A DNA stretch of 64,000 bases from Alphaproteobacteria bacterium (GCA_009995595.1 JAACPE010000001.1:434001-498000), one strand, 5' to 3'; shown: positions 1-9,323, counted from the first letter of the stretch. Notes: generated by a model not told the origin, from the letters alone. Numbers and translations: made by a program.

Positions 1-1
1 T

Positions 2-481
2 GCTGATCTAAAGCAGTGGTTTTTTCTGCTCGATCATCTCGACCCTGTCTCTGATGTGACACCTTTTCTTGCTTCTTATTATTATGGCGCTGTAAAGGAT
101 AGTAAAAAACTTGACCATGTTCTGGATTATCTTGCGATTGTAGGAACGCGTGATTTTGGCAATAAATGGCGCTGGCTAGGGCATGGTGTATTTATTGCCC
201 GCCATATTCAAAAAGATAATGTGCGGGCTTTAGAGCTGGCCAATATATTGGCTGCAAACCAAAACCCTGATATTGGTATTTGGGCAAAACAAATGCCCGC
301 AATTATTCAGCAATCAGAAGGTAATACTGAAGAAGCTTATAAGATCATGATTAATCTGATCCAAGATAGCTCAGAAACCCTCCATCCTAATGAAATCAAC
401 TACATGGTCGATTACATCTGTAATACCATTTTAAAAGAGGACACGACCCTTCAAAAGCCTGATTTTTGTGATAATCTATAA
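2..481 (+). CDS. C-terminal part of a helical-repeat (TPR-like) protein, truncated by window start
   Basis: The reading frame is open from base 2 without a start codon, so the gene begins before the window; at least 159 residues are present. The visible part is mostly alpha-helical in character, with an aromatic-rich stretch (FLASYYYGAV) and a helix pair around ALELANILAANQNP followed by GNTEEAYKIM, the small/large residue spacing of TPR-like repeats. No catalytic motif or signal peptide can be seen in the part present. The stop lies 2 bases before the next start, so the two are probably co-transcribed. The function is unknown; a scaffold or accessory role for the downstream pilin-like gene is only a guess from proximity. 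Confidence 0.7.
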   Translation, partial: ADLKQWFFLLDHLDPVSDVTPFLASYYYGAVKDSKKLDHVLDYLAIVGTRDFGNKWRWLGHGVFIARHIQKDNVRALELANILAANQNPDIGIWAKQMPAIIQQSEGNTEEAYKIMINLIQDSSETLHPNEINYMVDYICNTILKEDTTLQKPDFCDNL

Positions 482-483
482 AA

Positions 484-1563
484 ATGTTTGAGTTTTTAAA
501 CACGGTTAATGTTCAATTCACGGGGCGTGAAATTCTCTCTTTAATTGGTTTATCACAATGCGTGTATATTTTGGTCTATATGCTGTCGCGCGTAGGTCAT
601 AAAATTCAGGCGTTAATTCCTATTTTATTCTTCTTTTCCCTTGGCGCGGCTTTCTTCCTTGATGTGGCAGAGCGGTATTGGGGACCCTATTTATCTTATT
701 ATGGCGATCTTAATTGGTTTTTTTGGTCTTCTTTACCACCGCTCAGCGTTTTATTAATTGTTCAGATTGCAAATATGCGAAAATTACCAAGCTGGCCCTT
801 TTTTTTAATCCTCGCCTTTTTGCCAATCGGCTATATTGCCGCAAAATCTATGGTTACGGCGGAATCTGAATGCGTTGATGATGTGTGTTTGGCATTTTTT
901 GAATGGCTGATGATTGGCTCTGTTATTATTGGATCTATTTGCTTACTGTCAATTTGGCTAAAAAGAGGCTTACTCGCTACTATTCAAAAGCAAAAACGCG
1001 GTAAAGAGCGTTTATGGCTGACAATATTTTTAATTATTCTCAATGTCATCTTACTAACGAGCGTGAGTGCTAATGCCTATGGTTTAATTATTTTGTCAGA
1101 ATTGGTGAGTATTCGCACGATTTTAGGGTTTGCGTTTGTTTATTTAGCATCCACTTCGCTCTTTCGGATTTATCCGCTCACTCTTAATTTTAAAAAGGTA
1201 AATATGAGTGGCAGTTTGAATGAATCAGAGATTGCCTATGCCAAAAAAATTATGGATTTATTGGAGATAGAAAAAATTTACCAAGAACCCAGCTATGGAC
1301 GATCCCATTTAGCAGCAGAAATTGGGGTGACAGAATCATCTTTATCCAAAATTGTGAACGGATATTTCGAAAAAACAGTCCCGCAACTTTTAAACACTTA
1401 CAGAATAAAAGATGCAAAGCAATTATTGCTTCAAACTGATGCTGATTTAGGTGTCATAAGCAAAGAAGCTGGCTTTAACTCCATATCAACTTTTAATAGA
1501 TATTTCAAAGAGTTAGAAGGCGTTTCTCCCAGCGTTTATCGTCAATCAAAACAGGGGCAATAG
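484..1563 (+). CDS. Membrane-anchored AraC-family transcriptional regulator
   Basis: A 359-residue protein with two parts. The first ~230 residues hold about seven hydrophobic segments (near residues 15-35, 42-62, 75-95, 105-120, 138-160, 178-198, 205-228), and the last ~90 residues form a helix-turn-helix domain of AraC type: LAAEIGVTESSLSKIVNG is the first HTH and VISKEAGFNSISTFNRYF followed by GVSPSVYR is the second, including the classic family ending. This 7TM-plus-AraC layout is known from membrane sensors that bind DNA directly. It starts 2 bases after the upstream gene and precedes a pilin-like gene by 240 bases, so it could regulate that gene. The ligand cannot be inferred. Confidence 0.85.
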   Translation: MFEFLNTVNVQFTGREILSLIGLSQCVYILVYMLSRVGHKIQALIPILFFFSLGAAFFLDVAERYWGPYLSYYGDLNWFFWSSLPPLSVLLIVQIANMRKLPSWPFFLILAFLPIGYIAAKSMVTAESECVDDVCLAFFEWLMIGSVIIGSICLLSIWLKRGLLATIQKQKRGKERLWLTIFLIILNVILLTSVSANAYGLIILSELVSIRTILGFAFVYLASTSLFRIYPLTLNFKKVNMSGSLNESEIAYAKKIMDLLEIEKIYQEPSYGRSHLAAEIGVTESSLSKIVNGYFEKTVPQLLNTYRIKDAKQLLLQTDADLGVISKEAGFNSISTFNRYFKELEGVSPSVYRQSKQGQ

Positions 1564-1803
1564 TCACTGCGTTATTCTGGCTGCTCAAAACGTCATTTTG
1601 ACCAAACAGCCCTAAAAACTTCATATTCCGTTAAGATTTAAAACGATATGATTGAATTTGGAAGAAAAAATTAAAGCTTTGTAATTTGGTGGTTTACCTG
1701 TATTTTGTTCGCAGAGTTATTCTACTCAATCTTTCCAAACTATTTAGGCTTTAAATTCTAATCTGGGTCTAATTTAATCTTTTATTAACTTTAGGAGAAA
1801 ACT

Positions 1804-2562
1804 ATGAATACATTACAACCAAGAAAAAGCGAGGCAGGTTTTACACTCGTGGAATTGGCTATCGTTATGGTTATTATCGGTCTGTTGATCGGTGGTATCT
1901 TAAAAGGGCAAGAACTTATCGGTAACGCCAAAATCACATCCCAAATTGCTCAGGTCAACGCTATTGAAGGATCAATGTCTGGATTTAGAGATAAATACGG
2001 CACTGTGCCAGGTGATATGTTGAATGGTGCGGGGCGTATACCTAACTGCCCATTGGCTACATGTGGAGCTAATGGTAATGCAAACGGACGTATTGATTCC
2101 GTTCTTGTAACTGCAGCTCAAGCTAACAACGAAAATATGAATGCGTTCAGACAGATGGCAGCAGCTAATTTCTTGACAGGTGTTGATCCTGTTGGCGGCC
2201 TTGCATATGGTGCAGGTTTACCCGAAGGTAAGATAGGCGGCGGTATTCGTATTGGTTTTTCAGCTGCTGGTGTCGTAGATGGTTTTGATGATGGAGCGGC
2301 AGGTCACTATCTAATTTTGAACAATACTGCCCCAGGTACTGCTATTACTGCAGCGCTTGCGCAAACGGGTGGAGTTGTTGGTGCGGATCAGGCTGCAAAT
2401 ATTGATCGTAAGATGGATGATGGTCGTCCTAATTCAGGATCAGTGCGTGCAAGTACAAACGGTGCCGGTGCAAAGGGTTGTGTTTCTGAGGCTGGTGCTG
2501 CAGGTCTCTACAACGAAGCAATTGGTACTTTGTGTGGTTTGACATTCCGTATCCAAGGTTAA
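1804..2562 (+). CDS. Type IV pilin / type II secretion pseudopilin-like protein
   Basis: A 252-residue prepilin. A short basic leader (MNTLQPRKSEAG) is followed by FTLVELAIVMVIIGLLIGG, the class III signal with the Gly/Phe cleavage site, Glu at mature position 5 and a long hydrophobic helix. After processing by a PilD-type peptidase it would be assembled in the inner membrane. The globular part contains FRDKYGTVPGDML, a motif frequent in such pseudopilins, and four cysteines (two in NCPLATC, then KGC and TLCG) that could make two disulfides. Ribosome-binding site AGGAG is at 1792-1796, 7 bases before ATG. The gene seems monocistronic and ends just before a strong terminator. Whether it builds a pilus or a secretion pseudopilus cannot be told. 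Confidence 0.85.
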   Translation: MNTLQPRKSEAGFTLVELAIVMVIIGLLIGGILKGQELIGNAKITSQIAQVNAIEGSMSGFRDKYGTVPGDMLNGAGRIPNCPLATCGANGNANGRIDSVLVTAAQANNENMNAFRQMAAANFLTGVDPVGGLAYGAGLPEGKIGGGIRIGFSAAGVVDGFDDGAAGHYLILNNTAPGTAITAALAQTGGVVGADQAANIDRKMDDGRPNSGSVRASTNGAGAKGCVSEAGAAGLYNEAIGTLCGLTFRIQG

Positions 2563-2586
2563 TCGTTTAACTGCATAGAATTTGAG

Positions 2587-2613
2587 AAAGGCCGCTTTAT
2601 AGCGGCCTTTTTT
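2587..2613 (+). terminator. Rho-independent terminator after the pilin-like gene
   Basis: The perfect 9-bp stem AAAGGCCGC / GCGGCCTTT (2587-2595 and 2602-2610) has a 6-base loop and a following T-run. It lies between the ends of the pilin-like gene (+) and leuB (-) and, being symmetrical, may stop transcription from both sides. Confidence 0.9.
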
Positions 2614-2637
2614 ATTGCGTTGATTATTAAGCATCGT

Positions 2638-3729
2638 TTATGCGTTTAGTTCGATAATCAACGCATCACCCATGGCGCTTGTTGATATGGCGCATCCTTG
2701 ATTATTGGCAATGTCGAGGGTGCGAATGCCTTTATTCAAGACACGCTGAACGGCATTTTCAATCTCGCTCGCTTCAACGCCGCAATCAAGGGAGTATCTA
2801 AGCGCCATAGCAAAGCTCAGGATAGTTGCAAGCGGGTTTGCCTTGCCTTGTCCTGCTATATCAGGGGCAGAGCCGTGTACGGGTTCATAAACGCCTGGTT
2901 TACCTGCTGTGCCTAACGACGCCGATGGCAACATGCCGAGCGAGCCCGTGAGCATTGACGCCTCATCTGATAAAATATCGCCAAACAGGTTGTCGGTCAC
3001 AATCACATCAAATTGCGATGGATTACGAAGCAATTGCATCGCACAATTATCCGCGTACATGTGCTCTAATGTGACATCGCTCGCTTCGGCCTGATGAAGG
3101 GCCGTTATATCCTCACGCCATAATTTGCCTGATTCCATGACATTGGCTTTTTCGCAAGAGGTGACTTTGTTCTTACGTTTACGCGCCAAATCAAAGGCTA
3201 CACGGCCAACGCGCTCAATCTCATAGGTTTCATAAACTTGCGTGTTTACACCGCGGCGCTGACCATTCCCAAGGTCCTCAATGCCGCGCGGCTCGCCAAA
3301 ATAAACACCGCCTGTGAGTTCACGGACGATTAAAATATCAAGTCCTTTCACAATCTCAGGCTTTAATGATGAGGCCTCAACAAGGGCATCGAAAACAAGG
3401 GCAGGGCGCAAATTCGCAAATAGCCCCATTTCCTTACGCAATCTTAAAAGACCGGCCTCTGGGCGCTTGTTATAGTCAACATTATCCCATTTTGGCCCAC
3501 CAACAGACCCCATGATGACGGCATGTGAGGCTTTACATTTTTCAAGTGTTTCATCCGCTAAAGGCATGCCATAACGATCATATGCCGCGCCGCCAATGTC
3601 GTCTTCGTGAAGCGTGAAGTGAAAGCCGCGCTTATCTTCAAGCCACTTCATAACTTTACGCACTTCTTTCATGACCTCGGGGCCAATACCATCGCCGGGC
3701 AGAACCGTTAGGGTGAAGTTTTTATCCAT
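2638..3729 (-). CDS. leuB: 3-isopropylmalate dehydrogenase
   Basis: LeuB oxidises and decarboxylates 3-isopropylmalate to 2-oxoisocaproate with NAD+, the third step of leucine synthesis. The 363-residue protein starts with the family signature [13 protein letters not shown], has the substrate arginines in [20 protein letters not shown], the metal/catalytic segment [15 protein letters not shown] near residues 246-260, and the nucleotide-binding [15 protein letters not shown]. Length is normal for the family. I use ATG at 3729 because GAGG sits about 6 bases upstream; an in-frame TTG immediately precedes it. It follows leuD and the ridA-like gene on the same strand with a 22-base gap, so these are probably one operon. 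Confidence 0.96.
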   Translation of the reverse strand: MDKNFTLTVLPGDGIGPEVMKEVRKVMKWLEDKRGFHFTLHEDDIGGAAYDRYGMPLADETLEKCKASHAVIMGSVGGPKWDNVDYNKRPEAGLLRLRKEMGLFANLRPALVFDALVEASSLKPEIVKGLDILIVRELTGGVYFGEPRGIEDLGNGQRRGVNTQVYETYEIERVGRVAFDLARKRKNKVTSCEKANVMESGKLWREDITALHQAEASDVTLEHMYADNCAMQLLRNPSQFDVIVTDNLFGDILSDEASMLTGSLGMLPSASLGTAGKPGVYEPVHGSAPDIAGQGKANPLATILSFAMALRYSLDCGVEASEIENAVQRVLNKGIRTLDIANNQGCAISTSAMGDALIIELNA

Positions 3730-3751
3730 CAAATCCTCTATAGTTTATTGA

Positions 3752-4147
3752 TTATGATTTTGTTGCCGCAACCGCGTCGATGGCGATGTTATATCCTTTG
3801 CGGATATTTTTAATCTCAAGCACGCCGCGGGCGGGCTTATGATCGCCAAATTTTTCAACATAGATGGCGTTGATGGCCGCCCAATCGTTGATATCCGACA
3901 AATAAATTGTCATGCGGGCAATTGTATCAATGTCACCGCCACCAGCGCGGATAATGGCGAATATGTTATTGAGAACTTGGCGCGTTTGCTCCTCAATACT
4001 GCCTGCGGGCTTATCGGGGTGGACAGGATCTATCGGCAGTGTTGTTGCCGTAAAGATCAATCCCCCCGCGATTGTTCCTTGCGAATAATGCCCTGCTGCG
4101 ACTGGCGCTCCATCTGTCTTAATGGTTTTGGTCATATGGCTTGTCAT
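3752..4147 (-). CDS. RidA/YjgF-family protein (reactive enamine/imine deaminase)
   Basis: 131 residues, the usual RidA size. Family members hydrolyse reactive 2-aminoacrylate-type imines formed by PLP enzymes, sparing branched-chain aminotransferase among others. Visible family features are HYSQGTIAGGLIFTA, the helix with RMTIYLSDINDWAAINAIY, and KPARGVLEI, whose Arg corresponds to the carboxylate-binding Arg105 of E. coli RidA. The start at ATG 4147 leaves 4 bases to the leuD stop; a longer reading from TTG 4201 would overlap leuD by 50 bases and adds a basic stretch not typical of the family. Its place between leuD and leuB suggests protection of branched-chain amino acid synthesis, which is inference. 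Confidence 0.88.
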   Translation of the reverse strand: MTSHMTKTIKTDGAPVAAGHYSQGTIAGGLIFTATTLPIDPVHPDKPAGSIEEQTRQVLNNIFAIIRAGGGDIDTIARMTIYLSDINDWAAINAIYVEKFGDHKPARGVLEIKNIRKGYNIAIDAVAATKS

Positions 4148-4151
4148 GATT

Positions 4152-4760
4152 TTAGTACAACCAACTCCGTTTTTCTTTATCGCCTTTTTCAAATTCGGCA
4201 ATATGGGCTTTTTTCTGTAAGGTCAGGCCGATATCATCGAGGCCATGAAGCAGGCTGAATTTGCGCGACGCATCAACCTCGAAGCTAAAAGATATTTTAT
4301 TACCGCGGGTTATGGTTTGTTTTTCTAAATCTACTTCAATAAGACCATCAGGGTCATTTTCCGCCTCGGCCATCAAGGCCTCGACTTGGTCAGCGGGCAG
4401 GGCAATGGGCAATATTCCATTTTTAAAGCTATTATTATAGAAAATATCAGCAAAGCTTGGCGCGATAACACAGCGTATGCCCATATCTAAAATCGCCCAT
4501 GGCGCATGTTCACGCGACGAGCCACAGCCGAAATTTTCGCCCGTAATTAAAATAGACGCGCCTTTATATTCTGGTTTATTGAGCGGAAAATCAGCTTTTT
4601 CACTGCCGTCTTCATTATAGCGGATATCATGAAAGGCATGAATCCCAAGGCCTGTACGTTTAATTGTTTTTAAAAATTGCTTAGGGATTATGATATCGGT
4701 GTCGATATTAATCATGCGAAGCGGGGCTGCGATGCTTTTTAAAACTGTAAATTTTTCCAT
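4152..4760 (-). CDS. leuD: 3-isopropylmalate dehydratase small subunit
   Basis: LeuD is the swivelling domain subunit that, with LeuC, isomerises 2- to 3-isopropylmalate. The 202 residues include the family core INIDTDIIIPKQFLKTI and the substrate-binding loop GENFGCGSSREHAPWA at residues 74-89. Length is standard. It heads a short unit leuD-ridA-leuB on the minus strand. Unusually, leuC is not adjacent: it lies about 2.9 kb upstream on the same strand, beyond an HD-GYP-like gene and three secreted protein genes. Confidence 0.96.
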   Translation of the reverse strand: MEKFTVLKSIAAPLRMINIDTDIIIPKQFLKTIKRTGLGIHAFHDIRYNEDGSEKADFPLNKPEYKGASILITGENFGCGSSREHAPWAILDMGIRCVIAPSFADIFYNNSFKNGILPIALPADQVEALMAEAENDPDGLIEVDLEKQTITRGNKISFSFEVDASRKFSLLHGLDDIGLTLQKKAHIAEFEKGDKEKRSWLY

Positions 4761-4820
4761 GTCCCCAAGAAAGCAGGAATAGCGCGTAAATTCAAGCGTA
4801 TTTAACGCTTCATTCGCCTT

Positions 4821-5582
4821 TTAAGAGAGTATATTTTGCCCTGTTTTCAGCTCGCGGTGATGAATATAGTGGTCGAGCATCTCATCAAATGCGCCAACAT
4901 ATTTTGCGTTACCATCATAATCAGATAGACCTTTCATTCTTAAAAGAGCCTCTTTTTCTGTGCGCCTGTCTACGTGATGGCCGCGCAAAACAAGATCACC
5001 GTCTTTGCAGTCAACAATGCAAAGCGCCTTGATTAACCGACCCATTTCATCACCATGACGCTTGGCGTATCCCTGTCCATCTAAGCGCTCATGATGAAAC
5101 ATCTGAAGAGCGGGTATGACAATACGCAAATGCGGGTGATGTTGTACTTCCAAGGGCAAATCAGCAATAGCCTCTAGAAAAATTTCAGTGCCGCGGACTG
5201 TGTGAAGGCGTTTTTCTGCACGCTGATCATCCGTTGGGCGATAGGGTAAATTCCATATATCCTCATTATATGCATTATGTGTTTTGCCTAAATCATGAAA
5301 TAAATTGGCGGCATGAAAGTTGTTGGCGGCCTTTTTGCTAAACCCGAGTGCGTCCGTCAAAAATTCATGTCCATCTTGCGATACGCGGCGTAAATGCGCC
5401 GATAGTGCCGCTCCATAACTACTCGTATTACAGCAATAGCTCTCAATCCTATGCCACAGCTTGGTTTCAATCTGATGAAAATGCGCTGTTAATAGGGGGT
5501 CTGTTTTATAATCATAGCTTTCAATGATTGAATCGAGCTCAATCAGGTCTATTGTTTTTACAAGGATATTGATGGTGGGCAT
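4821..5582 (-). CDS. HD-GYP-like phosphohydrolase domain protein
   Basis: HD-superfamily metal-dependent hydrolase; HD-GYP members degrade cyclic di-GMP. With the start used here (253 residues) the HD pair is at residues 96-97 in FHDLGK, the next ligand His is in LHTVRGTEIF, and HHERLDGQGY at 163-172 closely matches the HHExxDGxGYP signature, lacking the final Pro of GYP. CIVDCKDGDLV takes the place of the usual VADVYDAL helix. About 80 N-terminal residues carry no domain I recognise. Start choice is weak: no clear ribosome-binding site is seen for ATG 5582, ATG 5621 or GTG 5654. It lies downstream of a secreted protein gene on the same strand. Activity on c-di-GMP is plausible but untested. 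Confidence 0.75.
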   Translation of the reverse strand: MPTINILVKTIDLIELDSIIESYDYKTDPLLTAHFHQIETKLWHRIESYCCNTSSYGAALSAHLRRVSQDGHEFLTDALGFSKKAANNFHAANLFHDLGKTHNAYNEDIWNLPYRPTDDQRAEKRLHTVRGTEIFLEAIADLPLEVQHHPHLRIVIPALQMFHHERLDGQGYAKRHGDEMGRLIKALCIVDCKDGDLVLRGHHVDRRTEKEALLRMKGLSDYDGNAKYVGAFDEMLDHYIHHRELKTGQNILS

Positions 5583-5683
5583 TGTTAAGCGCCGCTTTCT
5601 GGTGGTAAAATCTATTAACATATATAAAAGGTATGCCTGCATTAATGGGCACACAAGTTACAACGCCATTACAGTTTTGTAAT

Positions 5684-6307
5684 TTATGCCGTTAGCGTGT
5701 GCGTAGCAGGAGTCCAATTTGGGTGCAAGTGTTGTTCTAATTCGCCCTCGTGATAAAATTCTTCCTCATAGGTATATGTTTGCATTCCATTAAATACTGG
5801 GGCGTTCATAGCCTGTAATTGTTGTCCAAAGCGCCGTAGATAGTCACTTTCAACAGTATCAGGATCATAATAAAAATCTTCGTCTTTATAAAAAGCGCCT
5901 AAATATTGTTTTACAAAGGCCACTTGGGCGTAATCATGTACGAAATTTTCACCGATTATACCATCGGGGTCAGTGTAGTTATCTTTGAGAGTCAAAGTAG
6001 GAAAAGAAAGGGCTGTTTGAAAGATTAGCGTTTGAAAGGCCCGAATAGCCTCACGGTAAATCGAAGTTTCAACACGCCCTTGATCACGAAGAGCGAGCAG
6101 GCAGCCTGTATGAATACTGAGCATCTCAATACTATATTCTGCGTAAGGCAGAGCGGTTTTCCCATCATCTGCGTTGACATACTGGCAATCTTCTGGGGTT
6201 TGCGCTAGATAATCCCCCTCATCTTGTGCAAGCGCCGATATAGCAGGCATGCAAAGCGCAAAGGCCAGCCCTAAGACAGGTGTGTTTTTCATTGTTTTAT
6301 TTGTCAT
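5684..6307 (-). CDS. Secreted protein of unknown function
   Basis: 207 residues. An N-terminal signal peptide is clear: basic start, hydrophobic VLGLAFALCMPAISALA, and cleavage after ALA before QDEGDY. The mature part is acidic and rich in Tyr and Phe, with two cysteines (DCQY, TGCL) and a helical middle segment. I recognise no family. A second in-frame ATG at 6292 would give a shorter and equally good signal peptide (MKNTPVLGL); neither start has an obvious ribosome-binding site. The gene is divergent from the next secreted protein gene, and an AT-rich 174-base region lies between them. Confidence 0.7.
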   Translation of the reverse strand: MTNKTMKNTPVLGLAFALCMPAISALAQDEGDYLAQTPEDCQYVNADDGKTALPYAEYSIEMLSIHTGCLLALRDQGRVETSIYREAIRAFQTLIFQTALSFPTLTLKDNYTDPDGIIGENFVHDYAQVAFVKQYLGAFYKDEDFYYDPDTVESDYLRRFGQQLQAMNAPVFNGMQTYTYEEEFYHEGELEQHLHPNWTPATHTLTA

Positions 6308-6399
6308 AGTATTTATATTGTTTTATATTTATTTAGGGATTATTGCAATCACTATGTTTGTTTTAATTTGGCAATTATTAACAAAAAGTAAAAAAACAT

Positions 6400-6428
6400 T
6401 TGACAGTTATGTAAATTAATGAGATAAC
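6400..6428 (+). promoter_or_regulatory. Putative sigma70-type promoter for the secreted protein pair
   Basis: A perfect -35 box TTGACA (6400-6405), a 17-base spacer and GATAAC (6423-6428) as -10 lie 53 bases upstream of ATG 6482 in an AT-rich intergenic region. The following untranslated leader contains a good AGAGGA ribosome-binding site just before the start. Confidence 0.6.
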
Positions 6429-6481
6429 CTTGCCAGAATTTAAATTACGGCGTAATAAACAACAAATAGAGGATTCAAAAA

Positions 6482-6910
6482 ATGAAACAAGCAGGTTTAA
6501 AAGCAACTTTAGCATTAGTAGCGGGTCTTGCCGCATCGCCAGCACTGGCAATTTGTAACATTACAGTTGAAGGCACTGGCGGCTTATTCACTTCTGATAG
6601 AACAACAGCGGCTGCTATTACTCACGAAAATATGGCAGAGATTGCACAGCGTGCACAAGCCCGTGGCATGAATAGAACCCTCGGAGCACAAGGCTGGGGG
6701 CGTCCATTAGGTGGTGGAGTAGATATCGTATCTACGACTGTCAATGTTTATCCTTTCTCTTCTGCAGAAAGAGATTGTGCTCGTGCTTTTGAGAGAGCTA
6801 TTGATGAAAACCCGGGAAGAGTTGTTGGCGCGGGTTTCTTGTGCAATAATCCAGAACCGCAAACTGCTATAAGTGGCGGTGCTCCATTCCAGCCGCGTTG
6901 TGGAAGATAA
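6482..6910 (+). CDS. Small secreted protein of unknown function
   Basis: 142 residues with a textbook signal peptide (MKQAGLKATLALVAGLAASPALA, cleavage before ICN). The mature protein of about 119 residues has four cysteines (ICN, RDCAR, LCN, RCGR), consistent with periplasmic disulfides, and is rich in Gly and Ala. I recognise no family. AGAGGA precedes the ATG at normal distance and a good promoter lies upstream. The next gene, also secreted, begins 30 bases after its stop, so the two are probably co-transcribed and may act together at the envelope. Confidence 0.75.
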   Translation: MKQAGLKATLALVAGLAASPALAICNITVEGTGGLFTSDRTTAAAITHENMAEIAQRAQARGMNRTLGAQGWGRPLGGGVDIVSTTVNVYPFSSAERDCARAFERAIDENPGRVVGAGFLCNNPEPQTAISGGAPFQPRCGR

Positions 6911-6940
6911 ATTTAAACCAATACTAGAAAGTACAGAGTA

Positions 6941-7528
6941 ATGAAAATTCTTACAACAAAAGGTACATTATCTGCTATAGCACTCGTTGCAAGTGTGAGC
7001 GCTGTTTCAGCGCAGAGCTTTACTGACCTTGTTCAAGATATCCCAGGAGTGTCAGTAGGCTCTCTAGATTGTCCTGATGTTGTGGTTGTTGATATTCCTT
7101 TTTGTACTGATGAGTGTGGGCAGTTTTTAAGAAATGAGAGAGCCAGTGCGGTTGCTGAAGCCTTTGCAAAGGCGGATATCAATGGTGACGGAACCACTCT
7201 TGCTTATGTTACTGGATATGCCTCACGATTGGCTTCCGAAGCACATAACCAAGCTTTAACAGACGGGCGCGTTGCTCTTGCGTCGCGTCTTGCCAGAGCT
7301 GAGGGAGCGCAGGTTGTTTTCACTGCCTCTTATGGTGAAACACGTGCAAGCGGGACAGAGGTTGCAGATTTTCCTGCCGATCGTTCCGCCCGCATTTTCT
7401 TTACAGAAGTATCTGGCAATATTGTACAAAGCCCACAAGGTGATATCAGACCACGTGATGGTTTAAATGTTATTGGTTACAGTGCGCCATCATGCAATGG
7501 CCATCTAAGATCTGGGCCTAGAAACTAA
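6941..7528 (+). CDS. Secreted protein with a divergent OmpA-like domain
   Basis: 195 residues with a signal peptide (MKILTTKGTLSAIALVASVS...AVSA, cleavage before QSF). Residues ~65-156 resemble the OmpA-like peptidoglycan-binding fold: LAYVTGYASRLASEAHNQAL matches the GHTDxxGSxxYNxxLSxRR region, ASYGETRA matches the conserved SYGExxP strand, and DRSARIFF replaces NRRVEI. The first Asp of the usual TD ligand is absent (GYAS), so peptidoglycan binding is uncertain. Four cysteines lie outside this domain. It probably forms an operon with the preceding secreted protein and ends at a clear terminator. Confidence 0.65.
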   Translation: MKILTTKGTLSAIALVASVSAVSAQSFTDLVQDIPGVSVGSLDCPDVVVVDIPFCTDECGQFLRNERASAVAEAFAKADINGDGTTLAYVTGYASRLASEAHNQALTDGRVALASRLARAEGAQVVFTASYGETRASGTEVADFPADRSARIFFTEVSGNIVQSPQGDIRPRDGLNVIGYSAPSCNGHLRSGPRN

Positions 7529-7544
7529 TATCAATAATAAATTT

Positions 7545-7581
7545 AAAAAACGCCTTTGGGGATTTCTCATGGGCGTTTTTT
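7545..7581 (+). terminator. Rho-independent terminator after the OmpA-like gene
   Basis: The 10-bp stem AAAAAACGCC / GGCGTTTTTT (7545-7554 and 7572-7581) with a 17-base loop ends in a run of T. It lies 17 bases after the stop codon. Confidence 0.85.
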
Positions 7582-7634
7582 AGTGCCTGAATTAGGATTA
7601 TAATCTTAATTTTAGTGTATTGTCAAGAGTTTTG

Positions 7635-7662
7635 AGATTGCCTCGCGACGCTCGCAATGACG
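7635..7662. repeat. Half copy of a palindromic repeat (CTCGCAATGAC end)
   Basis: The segment AGATTGC...CTCGCAATGACG matches the right half of the repeats at 13621-13700, 38337-38419 and 39860-39942. Only the right half is present. It lies 12 bases beyond the leuC stop codon, between convergent genes. Confidence 0.7.
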
Positions 7663-7673
7663 TTTATATTTTC

Positions 7674-9098
7674 CTAAAGCTCTCTGATATCCGTTAGTTT
7701 TCCCGTGATGGCAGCGGCGGCGGCCATTTTGGGGCTCATGAGGTGGGTTCTGCCCCCGCGGCCTTGGCGGCCTTCGAAGTTACGGTTTGAGGTAGAGGCG
7801 CAGCGCTCACCGGGTTCGAGCTTATCGGCGTTCATGGCAAGGCACATGGAGCAGCCCGGCTCGCGCCAGTCAAAGCCTGCTTCGATTAAAATATCCGCAA
7901 TCCCCTCGGCCTCGGCCATTTCTTTGACAAGTCCGGAGCCAGGAACAACCATGGCGAGTTTGATGTTATCGGCGATCTTTTTGCCCTTTGCCACGGCGGC
8001 AACGGCGCGGAGATCTTCTATGCGGCCATTGGTGCAAGACCCAATAAAGACCTTATCGACCATAATATCGGTGAGCTTCGTTCCTGCGGTTAAGCCCATG
8101 TAATCAAGCATGCGTTCGACTGATTTTTGTTTGGCCTCGCTGTCAAAATCTGACGGGGCAGGGACGTAAGCCGTGATAGGCAATACGTCCTCTGGTGTTG
8201 TGCCCCAAGTCACGGTCGGTGCGATATCTTTCGCATCCAGAACGATTTCTTTATCATAAGTTGCGCCCAGATCAGAGTGCAGGGTTTTCCAATAGGCAAC
8301 GGCCTTGTCCCATTCTGCGCCTTTGGGCGACATGGGGCGGCCTTTGAGATAGGCGAATGTTGTTTCATCAGGGGCGATAAGCCCTGCGCGCGCGCCGCCC
8401 TCTATGGACATGTTGCACATGGTCATGCGCCCTTCCATGGAGAGGCTTTGAACGGCTTCGCCAGCGTATTCCAGAACATATCCTGTGCCGCCTGCCGTGC
8501 CAATTTCGCCAATGATCGCCAAAATCATGTCCTTTGCGCCCACGCCTTCGGGGAGTTGCCCGTTCACAGTGATACGCATGGATTTAGCGGGTTTTTGGAT
8601 AAGGGTTTGTGTGGCGAGCACATGCTCGACCTCTGACGTGCCGATACCAAATGCCAGTGCGCCAAACGCGCCGTGAGTAGAGGTATGGCTATCACCGCAG
8701 ACAATCGTGGTACCGGGCTGTGTGAAGCCTTGCTCTGGCCCGATAATATGCACAATCCCCTGGCGTTTATCGAAGATATCAAAAAGCTGAACGCCGAATT
8801 CTTCGCAGTTTTTAGAGAGGGTTTCAACCTGAAGGCGGCTTTCAGGCTCTGCAATGCCTTTGGAGCGATCCGTCGTAGGGACGTTGTGATCGACAACGGC
8901 CAATGTACCAGAAGGGCGCGCAACGCTGCGTCCAGCCATTCTAAGGCCTTCAAATGCCTGCGGCGAGGTAACTTCGTGCACCAAATGACGGTCAATATAG
9001 ATGAGCGACGTGCCGTTTTCATCGGTATGAATAACGTGATCATCCCAGATTTTTTGGAATAAGGTGCGCGGAGCGTTTGTGTGTGTGTCTTTTGGCAT
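7674..9098 (-). CDS. leuC: 3-isopropylmalate dehydratase large subunit
   Basis: LeuC is the [4Fe-4S] subunit that with LeuD converts 2- to 3-isopropylmalate in leucine synthesis. The 474-residue protein has the aconitase-family signatures [16 protein letters not shown], the substrate/active-site segment [20 protein letters not shown], and the three cluster cysteines at 355 (FIGSCTNGR), 416 and 419 ([11 protein letters not shown]). Length is normal. I use ATG 9098; an in-frame TTG at 9122 has a better-looking AAGGGA upstream and would add eight residues. It stands apart from leuD/leuB in this window. A half palindromic repeat lies just after its stop. Confidence 0.96.
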   Translation of the reverse strand: MPKDTHTNAPRTLFQKIWDDHVIHTDENGTSLIYIDRHLVHEVTSPQAFEGLRMAGRSVARPSGTLAVVDHNVPTTDRSKGIAEPESRLQVETLSKNCEEFGVQLFDIFDKRQGIVHIIGPEQGFTQPGTTIVCGDSHTSTHGAFGALAFGIGTSEVEHVLATQTLIQKPAKSMRITVNGQLPEGVGAKDMILAIIGEIGTAGGTGYVLEYAGEAVQSLSMEGRMTMCNMSIEGGARAGLIAPDETTFAYLKGRPMSPKGAEWDKAVAYWKTLHSDLGATYDKEIVLDAKDIAPTVTWGTTPEDVLPITAYVPAPSDFDSEAKQKSVERMLDYMGLTAGTKLTDIMVDKVFIGSCTNGRIEDLRAVAAVAKGKKIADNIKLAMVVPGSGLVKEMAEAEGIADILIEAGFDWREPGCSMCLAMNADKLEPGERCASTSNRNFEGRQGRGGRTHLMSPKMAAAAAITGKLTDIREL

Positions 9099-9323
9099 TT
9101 TTATATCTTTATCATTAAGCAATTTATCCCTTATAGCGCGAAGGGCAGTGGCGTTTCAAGTTTTATAACCCACTGCTAACATGCTGATATTATTATGTGA
9201 TTTGATTAACCCAGTTCGTTAGCTTAAAATTTGTTTGTCGTTATCCATTTGTTTATCTTTTTTATATAAAGTCATTATTGAGATAATATCATAAGTAGGT
9301 ATTAAATCCTATTTATTAAAGGC

